Of a stretch of 64,000 bases of DNA, positions 1 to 10,660 are shown piece by piece; position 1 is the stretch's first letter, and each line of letters starts with the position of its first letter. The stretch is taken from NCBI GenBank assembly GCA_029259715.1, contig JAJDEP010000017.1, positions 186,001 to 250,000 on the forward strand, written 5' to 3'. The notes beneath the pieces are model-generated. The model worked only from the letters and a program-made list of their open reading frames with translations. It ran no database searches and was not told where the DNA came from. A program made the position numbers and the translations under genes. Source of the DNA: Planctomycetota bacterium (lineage in GTDB: Bacteria > Planctomycetota > B15-G4).

Positions 1-499
1 TCTGTCGCTTGAGCGCCTCGCGCATCGTGCGTCGCATGTGGCGCAGGCTCTGGGGCCCGTCCCGGCGCACCGAGCTGAAGCGGTAGCTGGGCGAGTGGAT
101 GTTGGCCTTGCCGCGCGGCTGGATGTTGGGCAGCGCCAGTTCCTCGCCCAGGATGCGCGCCATCTCGTCCATGGTCAGTTCGACCTCGAGCAGGTGCTGG
201 CCCGACTGGTCGCCGGCCATCCCGGGCGAGTTGCCGTCCCCGGCCTGCCCCTCGCCGCCCGGCTCGCCCTCGCCCTCACCCTGTCCGCCGTCGTTCTTGC
301 CGAACTGGAAGCGCGGCAGCTCGATGCGCGGCACCGGGATCGAGACCATGTGCCGCCCCTTGCGGCCGATCATCTCGGTCCCTGTGACGTAGCGCTTGAG
401 GTCCTGCTTGATGTGCCCGCGGACGATGTCCACGAAGCGGCTGCGATCGCGCTCGATCCGCCCTGGCGAACACCCTGCCGGCCCTTGTTCGCCGCTCAT
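1..499 (-). CDS. yeaH: YeaH/YhbH family protein (DUF444), C-terminus cut by window edge
   Basis: About 166 N-terminal codons are visible, starting at the ATG at 499-497 and running off the window start. The translation contains IERDRSRFVDIVRGHIKQDL, then VSIPVPRIELPRFQFG, a Gly/Glu-rich linker (GGQGEGEGEPGGEGQAGDGN), and LTMDEMARILGEELALPNIQ. This is the layout of the N-terminal half of the DUF444 family (E. coli YeaH, Bacillus YhbH), whose C-terminal half is a von Willebrand A-like domain. It lies 44 bases downstream of prkA on the same strand, the conserved order prkA-yeaH(-spoVR). The family is linked to stress and stationary-phase or sporulation responses with PrkA, but its biochemical role is not settled. 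An in-frame stop lies shortly upstream, so this start is the first usable one. Confidence 0.88.
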   Translation of the reverse strand, partial: MSGEQGPAGCSPGRIERDRSRFVDIVRGHIKQDLKRYVTGTEMIGRKGRHMVSIPVPRIELPRFQFGKNDGGQGEGEGEPGGEGQAGDGNSPGMAGDQSGQHLLEVELTMDEMARILGEELALPNIQPRGKANIHSPSYRFSSVRRDGPQSLRHMRRTMREALKRQ

Positions 500-543
500 C
501 GAGGCACGCTCATGATCGTGGCTCCGCTCCGCCGGACGGCCGC

Positions 544-2622
<2,079 letters not shown>

Positions 2623-2817
2623 GGCCGCCTCGGGAGGAGGTTGGGGGGCCTGTGTCACTTCGGAATTGCCACCGAACGCGCTTGACCCGTAACACGGCCG
2701 GCGGACGTGGCCCCCCTCGACTAGCACGCTCGCGACGAGCGGTCGCACAGCACGAGGCGGAACCCCCGTCTCGTCATCGCCTGCACCCGACTCGGAACTT
2801 GAACCCGACTGGGGGTC

Positions 2818-5604
2818 TCAGAACAGGTGGCGCGGCAAGAGCAGCATCAGCAGCCAGACGCCGAGCGCGGCCAACGAGATCCTCAGGCCCCAGCGGAACC
2901 CGGACGGTTCGTAGGAGAAGACGACCTCGTGTCGACCCGCGGGCACGGCCAGCGCCTGCCAGGCGACGTTGCAGGCCAACGTGGGCTGCGCCGGCCCGCC
3001 GTCGATCGAGGCCACCCAGCCGTCGGCCCGGTTCTCCACCAGGACCAGCATGGCCGGCCCGTCGGCCTCCACCTCGACCACCACCCGGCCACCGTCATGG
3101 GAGATCACGCGCGCCTTCCCCTCGCCGCCCAGGGGTGACGGCGGCTCCTGCTCGAGGAACGCCGTGCGGCGGATGTCCAGCTCGAGCAACTCGGCCTCGC
3201 GCTCGGGATCGATGCGCTCGGCGTGACTGACCACGTAGGCCCGTCCGAGGTTGTCGGTGTTCTCCCAGATGCGCGTCTCGCTCTCGTGGACCAGGCGCAT
3301 GCCGGCGATGTCGGACAGGTCGGTTCGAGGACCGGTGAGCACGTAGCGCACGTCGAGCGTGTCGAAGCGTGGACTGCCGTAGTCCGCGCTGTGGCGATCG
3401 AACGAGAAGCTGGCGAAGGCATCCATGTCGATCGGCACCCTCAGCAACCACTGGTAGGTGCGCTGCAGACCCAGGTTGTCGTAGCTCAGCAGGTGATCGA
3501 CACCAACGGCGACCTGGGTGTCCGGAGGCAGGGTGTTGCCTTCCGTGAAGATGCGGAAGGGCGCCTGCTGGCCCTGCAGGAAGTCCACCGTCTCGGTGGC
3601 GGCATAGAGCTCATCCACCGGTGTCGCCGTGTTGTAGCCGTCCGCGAAGGTCGCCACGTCGACGCCCACCAGGACGGCGGCCACGAGTGGCGCCCAGCGG
3701 CGCCGGCGCGCGACGATCAGGCCGGTGAACATCAGCGCCAGCCCGGCCATGGCGAGATCACGCCCGGCGAACCGATGACGACGCTCGACCTCGATCGGCA
3801 GGAGGGCGATGCGGTTGGTGGTGGGGCCCGAGCCGGTGACGACGCGCACCCGGTGCACACCCTCTTCGGCCCGCTGGGCCATGTACAGCACCGTGAACGA
3901 CCCGTCGTCGGGACCGGGCGCCGCGGGCCCCCGGAACAGCAGCTTCTCGTCGACCGACACCGTGAGCAGCTCGACCGCTTCATCCAACGGCACCTGGATC
4001 GGGATCGGCGCGCGCCCGTCGAAGACCTCGTAGGCCTTGGGGCTGATCAGCTTGTCGATCACGGTTTCCCCGCCACTCGGGTCGACCGGCGCCAGCAGCG
4101 CCACCGCACTCAAGCCGACGCCCAGCGCCAGCGTGGAGCCCACCCGCCCCACCGCGGTGCGGTACCCGGGCTTGGTCTGGGGCGCGCACAGGATCTCCAG
4201 CACCTTCGCGCCCCCACAGGCGGTGAGGAACGCGACCGGCCCCAGCAGGCGCGTGGCCCCCATCTCGGCGAACCCGGGCAGGGCGCGCACGAACGTCTCG
4301 GCACCCGGCATGTGGAACGCGGCCCCCCACAGCAGCAGGCTGATCACCCCGAAGAAGCGCACGAAGCCTCCCCCCAGCCCGACCATGGCTCCGGTGGCGA
4401 GAAGCACCACCGGCAGCACGCCCACGTACCCCGCGTTGAGCCCCGGGAAGTCCTGTGCGCCCACGAACTCCCCGCCGGCAACGGGCGAGCCATAGAGACC
4501 GGGGAGCACGATCACGCCCCCGGCCAGCGCCATGCCCATGCGCCGGGCCATCACGATCACGAACACGAGCATGCCGATCGCCAGGATCCGTCGGATCAGA
4601 CCGCCCTTGCCGCTCACCTTGAGGAGCGCCAACGCGGTCATGAAGAACACACTGAACATGATCGCTGCGCCCCAACTCATGGCGCTCGCATCCCGTTCCG
4701 CCTCGACCGCGCGCAGCGTCATGCCATGGCTGTCCAAGGCGTAGTCCAGGAAGGGCACCCACTGCACGGCGGTCAACGCCACGGCCAGGACCGCGGTGCT
4801 CACCACCAGGAAGCGACCGTGGGCGTCCCACAGGCGCCACAGCGCCCACATGCCCGCGACCACTCCCGAGACCCACGTCGTCTCCGGGTGACCCCCGAGC
4901 ACCAGCAGGCTGAAGCACCCGGCGAGCACGGCGACCCGACGTCGGCTGCGATCCTCGACCACGAGTTCAGTGGCCCAGAAGCAGGCGGGCAGCGCCACCA
5001 GCGTGTGCGACAGCGCGTACTGCAACCAGAGCACCTGGTGTCCGCCGAAGCCGAACGCCAGTCCACCGCACAACGCGACCCCCCAGCGCAGACCGAGCCG
5101 GCGCAGGAAGAGGAAGGTCAGGAAGGCCGACAGGGTGAGCACCGCCAGCCCCTGCAGCAGCGGCACGAGTTCCACCCGGACCACCGCAGCGAGCAGGGTC
5201 AGGGGGTGCAACAGCGAGCTGGTCATGTTGCCCAGGAACGGCAGGCCGCCCCCGCCTCGGGTGGTCCAGAGGGGATCCGCCTCCCCCGCATAGACCCGGG
5301 CGGCCTCCAGCAGGTAGGGGTAGAAGATCCTGGCCTGGTCCCCCACGAAACGATTGTGGGGCTCTTGCTGGGCGTCGCTCGCCAACCAGGGCAGCGAGCG
5401 ATCGAGGGTCCCCCCGGCCAGCATCACGTGATCCGGGGCGAATCCGTCCCGCAGCAGGAAGGCTGCCAGGCCCAGAAACACGGCGAGCGCAGCAGTCGCG
5501 CCCCAACGTCCCGTTGAAAGGTCCACGAAGCCCCCGCTACGATCCGTCGCCCGCGAAGCGAGCGTGTCCGCGGGCCACGTCCCCGTCCCTCTCCTGGCAC
5601 CCAC
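2818..5604 (-). CDS. YfhO-like polytopic membrane protein (copy 1)
   Basis: This is a large (up to 928 residues) multi-pass membrane protein. It begins with a transmembrane segment (ATAALAVFLGLAAFLL) and an acidic loop with HVMLAGGTLDRSLPWL. The motif GDQARIFYPYLLEAARVYAGE follows within the first 110 residues, then many hydrophobic segments. A soluble beta-rich domain comes after about residue 670 and ends in the typical ENRADGWVASIDGGPA...VPAGRHEVVFSYEPSGFRWG plus a last transmembrane helix. This matches the YfhO (PF09586) architecture. Bacillus YfhO is a GT-C-type enzyme that takes a sugar from undecaprenyl phosphate and adds it to a cell-wall polymer outside the membrane. The GT2 gene at 5655, divergent by about 50 bases, could make the donor. 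The start is uncertain: GTG at 5604 is the longest, and GTG at 5526 would place the first helix nearer the N-terminus. Confidence 0.85.
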   Translation of the reverse strand: MGARRGTGTWPADTLASRATDRSGGFVDLSTGRWGATAALAVFLGLAAFLLRDGFAPDHVMLAGGTLDRSLPWLASDAQQEPHNRFVGDQARIFYPYLLEAARVYAGEADPLWTTRGGGGLPFLGNMTSSLLHPLTLLAAVVRVELVPLLQGLAVLTLSAFLTFLFLRRLGLRWGVALCGGLAFGFGGHQVLWLQYALSHTLVALPACFWATELVVEDRSRRRVAVLAGCFSLLVLGGHPETTWVSGVVAGMWALWRLWDAHGRFLVVSTAVLAVALTAVQWVPFLDYALDSHGMTLRAVEAERDASAMSWGAAIMFSVFFMTALALLKVSGKGGLIRRILAIGMLVFVIVMARRMGMALAGGVIVLPGLYGSPVAGGEFVGAQDFPGLNAGYVGVLPVVLLATGAMVGLGGGFVRFFGVISLLLWGAAFHMPGAETFVRALPGFAEMGATRLLGPVAFLTACGGAKVLEILCAPQTKPGYRTAVGRVGSTLALGVGLSAVALLAPVDPSGGETVIDKLISPKAYEVFDGRAPIPIQVPLDEAVELLTVSVDEKLLFRGPAAPGPDDGSFTVLYMAQRAEEGVHRVRVVTGSGPTTNRIALLPIEVERRHRFAGRDLAMAGLALMFTGLIVARRRRWAPLVAAVLVGVDVATFADGYNTATPVDELYAATETVDFLQGQQAPFRIFTEGNTLPPDTQVAVGVDHLLSYDNLGLQRTYQWLLRVPIDMDAFASFSFDRHSADYGSPRFDTLDVRYVLTGPRTDLSDIAGMRLVHESETRIWENTDNLGRAYVVSHAERIDPEREAELLELDIRRTAFLEQEPPSPLGGEGKARVISHDGGRVVVEVEADGPAMLVLVENRADGWVASIDGGPAQPTLACNVAWQALAVPAGRHEVVFSYEPSGFRWGLRISLAALGVWLLMLLLPRHLF

Positions 5605-5654
5605 GGGTGTGACCGCGTGCTGTCCTGGTCCGCCCCGTGCTGGTCGACCCCGTC

Positions 5655-6383
5655 ATGGTCCGTCTCAGTGTCGTGATCCCGGTCTACAACGAGGCGGGAT
5701 GCCTCGCTGAGCACACGGGGACATTGTCCGAAATCCTGACCTCGATCGCAGGCGAGGACTGGGAAATCCTGCTCGTCGACGACGGAAGCAGCGACGGGAC
5801 CCGGGACGTGATCCAGCAACTGGTCGCCGAGGGCCGGGTCCGGGGCTGCTACCACGAGGTCAATCGCGGCAAGGGTGCCGCCGTCCGCACCGGCATGATC
5901 GCCACCCGGGGCGAGGTGTGCGTCTTCTGCGACGCCGACATGTCCACCCCCCCGGAAACCCTGCGGGACTTCGTGGCCCGGATCGAGGCCGGAGCGGACG
6001 TGGTCGTGGGCAACCGCAAGAGCCAGGCAGCCACCATCGACCGCTACCAGCCCCGCCTGCGGACCTGGCTGGGCCTGGGGTACACCAAGTTGGCCAACGC
6101 CATGCTGGGCCTCTCGGTGAGCGACTACACCTGCGGCTTCAAGGCCTTCGCGGGCGACCCGGCCCGGAAGATCTTCCAGGCCACCGAGACCAGCCGCTGG
6201 AGCTTCGACGCCGAGGTCCTGGCCCACGCCGTCCGGGAAGGCCTGACGATCGAAGAGGTCCCGGTCCGCTGGCACCACGAGGACGACACCCGCGTGCGCG
6301 TGGCCCGTGACGTGATCGCTTCCTTCATGGAATTGTTGTCGATCCGTCGCCGGCTTGGCCGAATTCGATCAGAATCGCCATGA
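5655..6383 (+). CDS. GT2 glycosyltransferase, polyprenyl/dolichyl-phosphate sugar synthase-like (copy 1)
   Basis: The 242-residue protein opens with MVRLSVVIPVYNEAGCL and has the nucleotide-sugar motif LLVDDGSSDGT, the second acidic motif FCDADMSTP, then DVVVGNRKSQ and DYTCGFKAF. This is the signature of the DPM1/ALG5 branch of GT2. These enzymes transfer a hexose from a nucleotide sugar to polyprenyl phosphate at the cytoplasmic membrane face. No C-terminal transmembrane helices are present, unlike CsbB or GtrB. The ATG at 5655 is preferred to the 5637 start because the family begins directly with the beta-strand. It is divergent from YfhO copy 1 and is followed after 85 bases by an FAD oxidoreductase. 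The sugar cannot be told from sequence. Confidence 0.9.
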   Translation: MVRLSVVIPVYNEAGCLAEHTGTLSEILTSIAGEDWEILLVDDGSSDGTRDVIQQLVAEGRVRGCYHEVNRGKGAAVRTGMIATRGEVCVFCDADMSTPPETLRDFVARIEAGADVVVGNRKSQAATIDRYQPRLRTWLGLGYTKLANAMLGLSVSDYTCGFKAFAGDPARKIFQATETSRWSFDAEVLAHAVREGLTIEEVPVRWHHEDDTRVRVARDVIASFMELLSIRRRLGRIRSESP

Positions 6384-6468
6384 TGTCAGGTCCCAGAGTC
6401 CCCGGCGGCGGCCCTCAGCACCACACCAGCCGCCAACCCCCTCCCGCCCCCCGCGCCCCGACCACCCC

Positions 6469-7884
6469 ATGAGCAACAGCGACAAGAGCGTCACGATCCT
6501 CGGGGGCGGACTCGCCGGCCTTGCGGCTGCCCAGAAATTCTCCGAAGCCGGCTGGAACGTGACGGTACTCGAGCTCGAGCCGGTCGTCGGCGGCTTGGCC
6601 TCGTCCTTCGTCACCGACGACGGCTTCACCTACGACCTGGGGCCGCACCGCCTGTACAGCAACCTCGATGCACTCAACGACCACCTCAAGTGGGTGCTCG
6701 ACGGCAACCACGCCTATCGGGCCAGGCTGTCGCGCATCTTCATGAAGGGCAAGTTCTTCGACTACCCGCTGAAGACCAGCAACGTGCTCACCAGCCTCTC
6801 ACCCTGGCTGTTGTTCCGTTCGTTCGTGGACTACATGGCCGTGCGCATGCGCAACGCGATCCGGCCGATCCCCGACGACAACTTCGAGAACTGGGTCGTC
6901 AAGCGCTTCGGCAAGACGCTCTACGACCTGTTCTTCGGCACCTACACCCGCAAGGCCTGGGGCATCCCCTGCAACCAGATCTCCGCCGACTGGGCCAGCC
7001 AGCGCATCTCCCAGCTCGACCTCTTCGACGCCGTGAAGAAGACCCTCTTCCGCCCGAAGAACACCGTGCGCAGCCTGGTGAGCAAGTTCATCTACCCGAC
7101 CCACGGCGGGATCGGCGAGCTGGGCAAGGGCTACCAGCGCCTGATCGAGCAGGATGGAAACAGGGTCGAGACCGCTGCCCGCGTGACGCGCGTGCACGCC
7201 GCCAACGGCCGCGTCACCTCCGTGGAGTACGAGCAGAACGGCGAGTTGCACCGCATGGAGAGCGATCTCTACGTGAGCACCATCCCGCTCACGGCGCTCG
7301 TGCGGATCATCGACGAACCGCCCCAGCCGGTGCTCGACGCAGCCGCCGGCCTGACCCACAAGGGCATCGTCTTCGTGTACCTGAAGCTCGATCGCCCCCA
7401 GGTGTCCCCCGACCACTGGGTCTACATCCCCGAAGAGCACATCGCGATCCACCGCATCAGCGAGTTCACCAACTTCGCCCCGCGCTGCGCGCCAGAGGGC
7501 AAGACCATGGTGTGCGCCGAGATCACGTCCACCCCCGGCGACAAGTACTGGACCATGGCGGACGGGGACCTGGTCCGGCTGGCCTCGGAGAACCTGGCCA
7601 GCCTGGGCCTGATCCGCGCCGACGAGGTCCTGCCCGGCAGCCACGTGTTGCGCATCGACTACGCCTACCCGATCTACGATCTCACCTACCGCGGCCACGT
7701 GAAGACCCTCACCGACCACCTCAAGGGCTTCGAGAACTTCGTCTCGACCGGGCGGCAGGGCCTGTTCCGCTACGGCAACATGGACCACTCGGTGGCCATG
7801 GGGCACGCCGTCGCGCGCCGCATCCTCGAGAACGACACGATCGACCACGCCAAGATCGCCGCCGAGGACGAGTACTTCGGCTGA
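6469..7884 (+). CDS. FAD-dependent oxidoreductase (amine oxidase / protoporphyrinogen oxidase-like fold)
   Basis: The 471-residue protein has an N-terminal dinucleotide-binding fold, VTILGGGLAGLAAAQKFSEA (GGGLAG at 12-17), and LELEPVVGG for the FAD ribose. It then has the aromatic-rich FTYDLGPHRLYS segment. A C-terminal FAD-contacting segment includes GRQGLFRYGNMDHSVAMGHA. The overall plan matches amine oxidase/UDP-galactopyranose-mutase-like flavoproteins that recur in polysaccharide loci. It may act on a nucleotide sugar or lipid-linked sugar, but no substrate can be assigned. The ATG at 6469 begins just before the FAD motif; the upstream 38 codons are proline- and arginine-rich and overlap the GT2 gene. 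It lies in a plus-strand run with two methyltransferases. Confidence 0.82.
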   Translation: MSNSDKSVTILGGGLAGLAAAQKFSEAGWNVTVLELEPVVGGLASSFVTDDGFTYDLGPHRLYSNLDALNDHLKWVLDGNHAYRARLSRIFMKGKFFDYPLKTSNVLTSLSPWLLFRSFVDYMAVRMRNAIRPIPDDNFENWVVKRFGKTLYDLFFGTYTRKAWGIPCNQISADWASQRISQLDLFDAVKKTLFRPKNTVRSLVSKFIYPTHGGIGELGKGYQRLIEQDGNRVETAARVTRVHAANGRVTSVEYEQNGELHRMESDLYVSTIPLTALVRIIDEPPQPVLDAAAGLTHKGIVFVYLKLDRPQVSPDHWVYIPEEHIAIHRISEFTNFAPRCAPEGKTMVCAEITSTPGDKYWTMADGDLVRLASENLASLGLIRADEVLPGSHVLRIDYAYPIYDLTYRGHVKTLTDHLKGFENFVSTGRQGLFRYGNMDHSVAMGHAVARRILENDTIDHAKIAAEDEYFG

Positions 7885-7936
7885 CCCGCCCGTCACCCGT
7901 CCCACCCGTCGCCTCGCCCGCTGCACGAAGACCCCC

Positions 7937-8932
7937 GTGACCGACCAAGCCGGCCCCACGCCCGAATCTGCGCCCGGCAACGGCGCCGCGCCCGGCACCA
8001 ACGCCGCGCCCGCCGCCGCCGGCGCCACCGCGACGGTCCCCGAGCGCGCGCTGCAGCCCACGCGTGACCTGCCCTGCTACTTCTGCGGCCTGCACGCCGA
8101 ACGGGTCAGGTTCCACGACGACCCGTACCGCGTGGTCGAGTGCCGCGAATGCGGCCACGTCTACGTCAACCCGCGTCTGCCCACCGAGCGCCTGCACGAG
8201 ATGTACCAGGAGGAGTACTGGACCTCCGACCGGGCCAAGGAGTTCGGCTACACCCAGTACCTCGCCGACCGCGCCCTGTACGAGCGCACCTACCGTCGGC
8301 GCGCCACGACGATCGAGCGTTACAAGCACGCGCCCGGCCGGGTGCTCGACATCGGCTGTGCCGCCGGGTTCTTCCTGAAGGTGATGCACGACAAGGGCTG
8401 GGAGACGACCGGCGTCGAGATCTCCAAGCCCATGGTCGACTACGCCAAGGACGAGCTCGGCCTGCCGGTCGTGCATCGCGGCGACATCCTCTCGGTGGAC
8501 CTCGAGCCCGAGAGCTACGACGTGATCACCATGTGGGACGTGATCGAACACCTCGAGGACCCGGTGGCGCACATCGCCGCCGCCCACCGCCTGCTGCACC
8601 GCAACGGCATCCTCCTGATCGAGACCCAGAACGTCGGTTCGCGCTTCGCGCGCGTGCTCGGCCGCAAGTGGCAACACTACAAGCACGAGGAACACCTGTA
8701 CCACTTCCACCCCAAGAGCCTGTCGCAGTTGCTGGCCCGGGCGCGCTTCGAGATCGTGGAGTGCTCCCCGCGCCACGGGGGCAAGTACGTCTCCATGGGC
8801 TTCGTCGTGGAGCGCGTGGGCCGTGTGCACCCGGCCCTCTCGGCGCTGGCCTCCCCCCTGCGATTGTTGGGCGATCGCGCGCTCTACCTGAACTTCCAGG
8901 ACGAGATGATCGCCATCGCCAAGAAACGCTGA
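7937..8932 (+). CDS. SAM-dependent methyltransferase with N-terminal zinc-ribbon-like motif
   Basis: The 331-residue protein starts at GTG. An Ala/Pro-rich tail of about 44 residues is followed by a four-cysteine knuckle, CYFC (47, 50) and CREC (69, 72). The class I methyltransferase core then follows: motif I VLDIGCAAGFFLKV, acidic motif GVEISK, and post-motif ITMWDVIEHLEDP. This arrangement (zinc knuckle plus Methyltransf_23-like domain) is common in surface-glycan and antibiotic sugar loci. It probably methylates a sugar or nucleotide sugar in the cytoplasm. It is separated by three bases from the next methyltransferase gene, so the two are very likely co-translated. The exact acceptor is unknown. 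Confidence 0.86.
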   Translation: MTDQAGPTPESAPGNGAAPGTNAAPAAAGATATVPERALQPTRDLPCYFCGLHAERVRFHDDPYRVVECRECGHVYVNPRLPTERLHEMYQEEYWTSDRAKEFGYTQYLADRALYERTYRRRATTIERYKHAPGRVLDIGCAAGFFLKVMHDKGWETTGVEISKPMVDYAKDELGLPVVHRGDILSVDLEPESYDVITMWDVIEHLEDPVAHIAAAHRLLHRNGILLIETQNVGSRFARVLGRKWQHYKHEEHLYHFHPKSLSQLLARARFEIVECSPRHGGKYVSMGFVVERVGRVHPALSALASPLRLLGDRALYLNFQDEMIAIAKKR

Positions 8933-8935
8933 GCC

Positions 8936-9730
8936 GTGGAAGCCGCCGCGTTCCAGGCCTTCGCTGAACTCGAGCGCGGCCACTGGTGGTTCCAGGGTCG
9001 ACGCACCCTCTACCTCGCGCTGGTGGAGCACGTCCTGCGTCGTGACGGCGCCATCGCCGCGGTGGATGACAACGGCCATCGAGGCGGCCTGCAGGTGGTC
9101 GACCTCGGGTGCGGCATGGGCGGCTTCCTGAAGCCGCTCGAGCGCTTCGGCGCCGTGACCGGCATCGAGCTGGACGAGTCGGCCGTGGGCTGGTGCCGCG
9201 AGCGCGGCTTCCCGCGCACGCTGGTCGGGCGCAGCGATGCCGTGCCGCTGGCGGAAGGCCACGCCGACCTGGTCTGCCTGTTCGACGTGATCGAGCACAC
9301 CCCGGACGACGAACCCGTGCTGGCCCAGGCCCTGCGCTGCCTGCGCCCCGGAGGCCACCTGGTGATCTCGGTCCCCGCGTACCAGATGCTGTACGCCAAC
9401 AACGATCGGGTCGCCCACCACTATCGCCGCTACACCCGGGGCCCGCTCGTGACCAAGCTGCGCGCCGCCGGCTTCGAGGTGCGCAAGGCCACCTACGTCA
9501 ACGTGATCCTGGGGCTGGCGATCATCCCTACCGTGATGCTGCTCAAGCTCAAGGAGCGCGTGCTCGGCGTGAACGAGGAGACGAGCAACCTGTCGTACGG
9601 CGTGCCGGGGCCGATCAACGGGCTGCTGGGCTGGGTCTTCTCGTCCGAGCGGCATGTGCTGCGCCACGTGTCGGCACCCTTCGGCCACTCCTTGCTCGTC
9701 GTCGCCCGCCGTCCCGCGGACGACTCGTGA
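8936..9730 (+). CDS. Class I SAM-dependent methyltransferase
   Basis: The 264-residue protein starts at GTG three bases after the previous stop. It opens with an ELERGHWWFQGRR segment typical of glycan-locus methyltransferases. Motif I VVDLGCGMGGFLKPL and GIELDES follow, then CLFDVIEHTPDDEP and CLRPGGHLVISVPAY. A hydrophobic stretch near residues 180-200 (VILGLAIIPTVMLLKLK) may touch the membrane, suggesting a lipid-linked substrate. The stop overlaps the start of the next gene (GTGA). It is placed with GT2, FAD and YfhO-like genes, which points to modification of a surface glycan or its lipid carrier. Function beyond methyl transfer is inference. Confidence 0.85.
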   Translation: MEAAAFQAFAELERGHWWFQGRRTLYLALVEHVLRRDGAIAAVDDNGHRGGLQVVDLGCGMGGFLKPLERFGAVTGIELDESAVGWCRERGFPRTLVGRSDAVPLAEGHADLVCLFDVIEHTPDDEPVLAQALRCLRPGGHLVISVPAYQMLYANNDRVAHHYRRYTRGPLVTKLRAAGFEVRKATYVNVILGLAIIPTVMLLKLKERVLGVNEETSNLSYGVPGPINGLLGWVFSSERHVLRHVSAPFGHSLLVVARRPADDS

Positions 9731-10575
9731 ACGACGTCCGCCCCGGCTCGCGAGCAAGCGCTCGGGCCGCCGGCCTGGCGCTGGCACTGGTGGCGCTCGC
9801 CGGGGGGATCACCTGGCCCGCACAGCGCGTCGCCACGGGGGAGCCCGAGATGCTCCCGGCGGCTGGCATGGGGCCCCCCGCCAGGTACCTGGAACTGGTC
9901 ACGCCGGGCCTGTTCGCCGGCCCGCAAGAACGCCCGCCGGTGATGAGCCTGACGCGACGTGCGTTCCTGGACGACGGCGGCGCGGACGTCTCCGCCCCCA
10001 TCGGCGAACTGCCCCTGTACGCGGGCCTGATCCCGCTGCTGCTGGCGCTCACGGCCCTGCTGTCGACCCCGCTGGTCCTGCTGATCGCGCTGCCGGCCGC
10101 CGTGTTGTGTGCGTGGCTCGCCGCGGGCGCCGGCTCCGCCGGCTTCGAGCTGCTGCAGCCGAGCCCCCACTGGGTCCTGGCGACCGTGGCGCTGGCCGGC
10201 GGTTGGGGGCTCGCTCGGCTGGTGGGACGCCCCGACCGGGTCACGTCCGCCATGGGCCTCGCGGTGGTCACGCTGGTCGTCACCGCGACCTTGATCATCG
10301 CGGCACTCCAGACCGGAGCGGCGCCCAACGAGAGCGCCCTGGCGGTCCTGCTGGAGCGGGCTCCGGCGGCGGACGCCGAGGCCGCCCTGGCGCGACCACG
10401 CGTGCTGCAACTGAACGCGGATCACCTGCGAACGACCCTCGACGCCGCGGCCCTGTCGGCCTTCGGCGCCCTGTGCGTGCTGCTGTGGTTCCTGAAGCGA
10501 CGGGACGGGCTCGCGGCCACCGTGGTCGTGCTCGCGGCCGCCATCGACGTGGGCTGGCGCAGCCTCGCCGCCTGA
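9727..10575 (+). CDS. Shortened YfhO-like membrane protein (mid-region only)
   Basis: The 282-residue protein starts at a GTG that overlaps the preceding methyltransferase stop by four bases (GTGA). It has about six hydrophobic segments, e.g. LPLYAGLIPLLLALTALL and GLAVVTLVVTATLIIAAL. Compared by eye with the two full YfhO-like proteins in this window, it matches only their middle. ARYLELVTPGLFAG resembles ARVVLPNVYGTP, the LPLYAGLIPLLLAL region aligns with the central helices, and the C-terminal LLWFLKRRDGLAATVVVLAAAIDVG resembles GLIVARRRRWAPLVAAVLVGVDVAT. The N-terminal loop and the C-terminal beta-domain are both missing. It could be a decayed paralogue kept in frame, or a small derived membrane subunit. 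The clean coupled start argues that it is still translated. Confidence 0.7.
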   Translation: MNDVRPGSRASARAAGLALALVALAGGITWPAQRVATGEPEMLPAAGMGPPARYLELVTPGLFAGPQERPPVMSLTRRAFLDDGGADVSAPIGELPLYAGLIPLLLALTALLSTPLVLLIALPAAVLCAWLAAGAGSAGFELLQPSPHWVLATVALAGGWGLARLVGRPDRVTSAMGLAVVTLVVTATLIIAALQTGAAPNESALAVLLERAPAADAEAALARPRVLQLNADHLRTTLDAAALSAFGALCVLLWFLKRRDGLAATVVVLAAAIDVGWRSLAA

Positions 10576-10580
10576 CGCGT

Positions 10581-10660
10581 CCCCGGCACTCAGTGTCCCC
10601 GGCACTCAGTGTTCCCGACGCACAGTGTTCCCGGCGCACAGTGCCCTCGGCGCTCAGTGT
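10581..10660. repeat. Tandem repeat, five 16-bp units, over a stop codon
   Basis: Five consecutive 16-bp units start at 10581, 10597, 10613, 10629 and 10645. The first two are identical (CCCCGGCACTCAGTGT) and the others differ by one to four bases. The units contain a short dyad (CACTCAGTG). The fifth unit carries the TGA stop of the minus-strand gene at 10654, so copies of the stop context extend beyond the gene. The array fills the gap between two convergent genes. Confidence 0.9.

Noticed and set aside
3223..5517. Long plus-strand open frame (764 codons) antisense to YfhO copy 1
   Set aside because: Its translation is a His/Gln/Arg/Gly-rich low-complexity sequence typical of GC-rich antisense frames. 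The opposite frame has clear membrane helices and YfhO motifs.
10581..10660. Possible CRISPR array
   Set aside because: The 16-bp units abut each other with no unique spacers, and no cas genes are nearby. The same holds for the arrays at 18.2, 26.4 and 55.4 kb.
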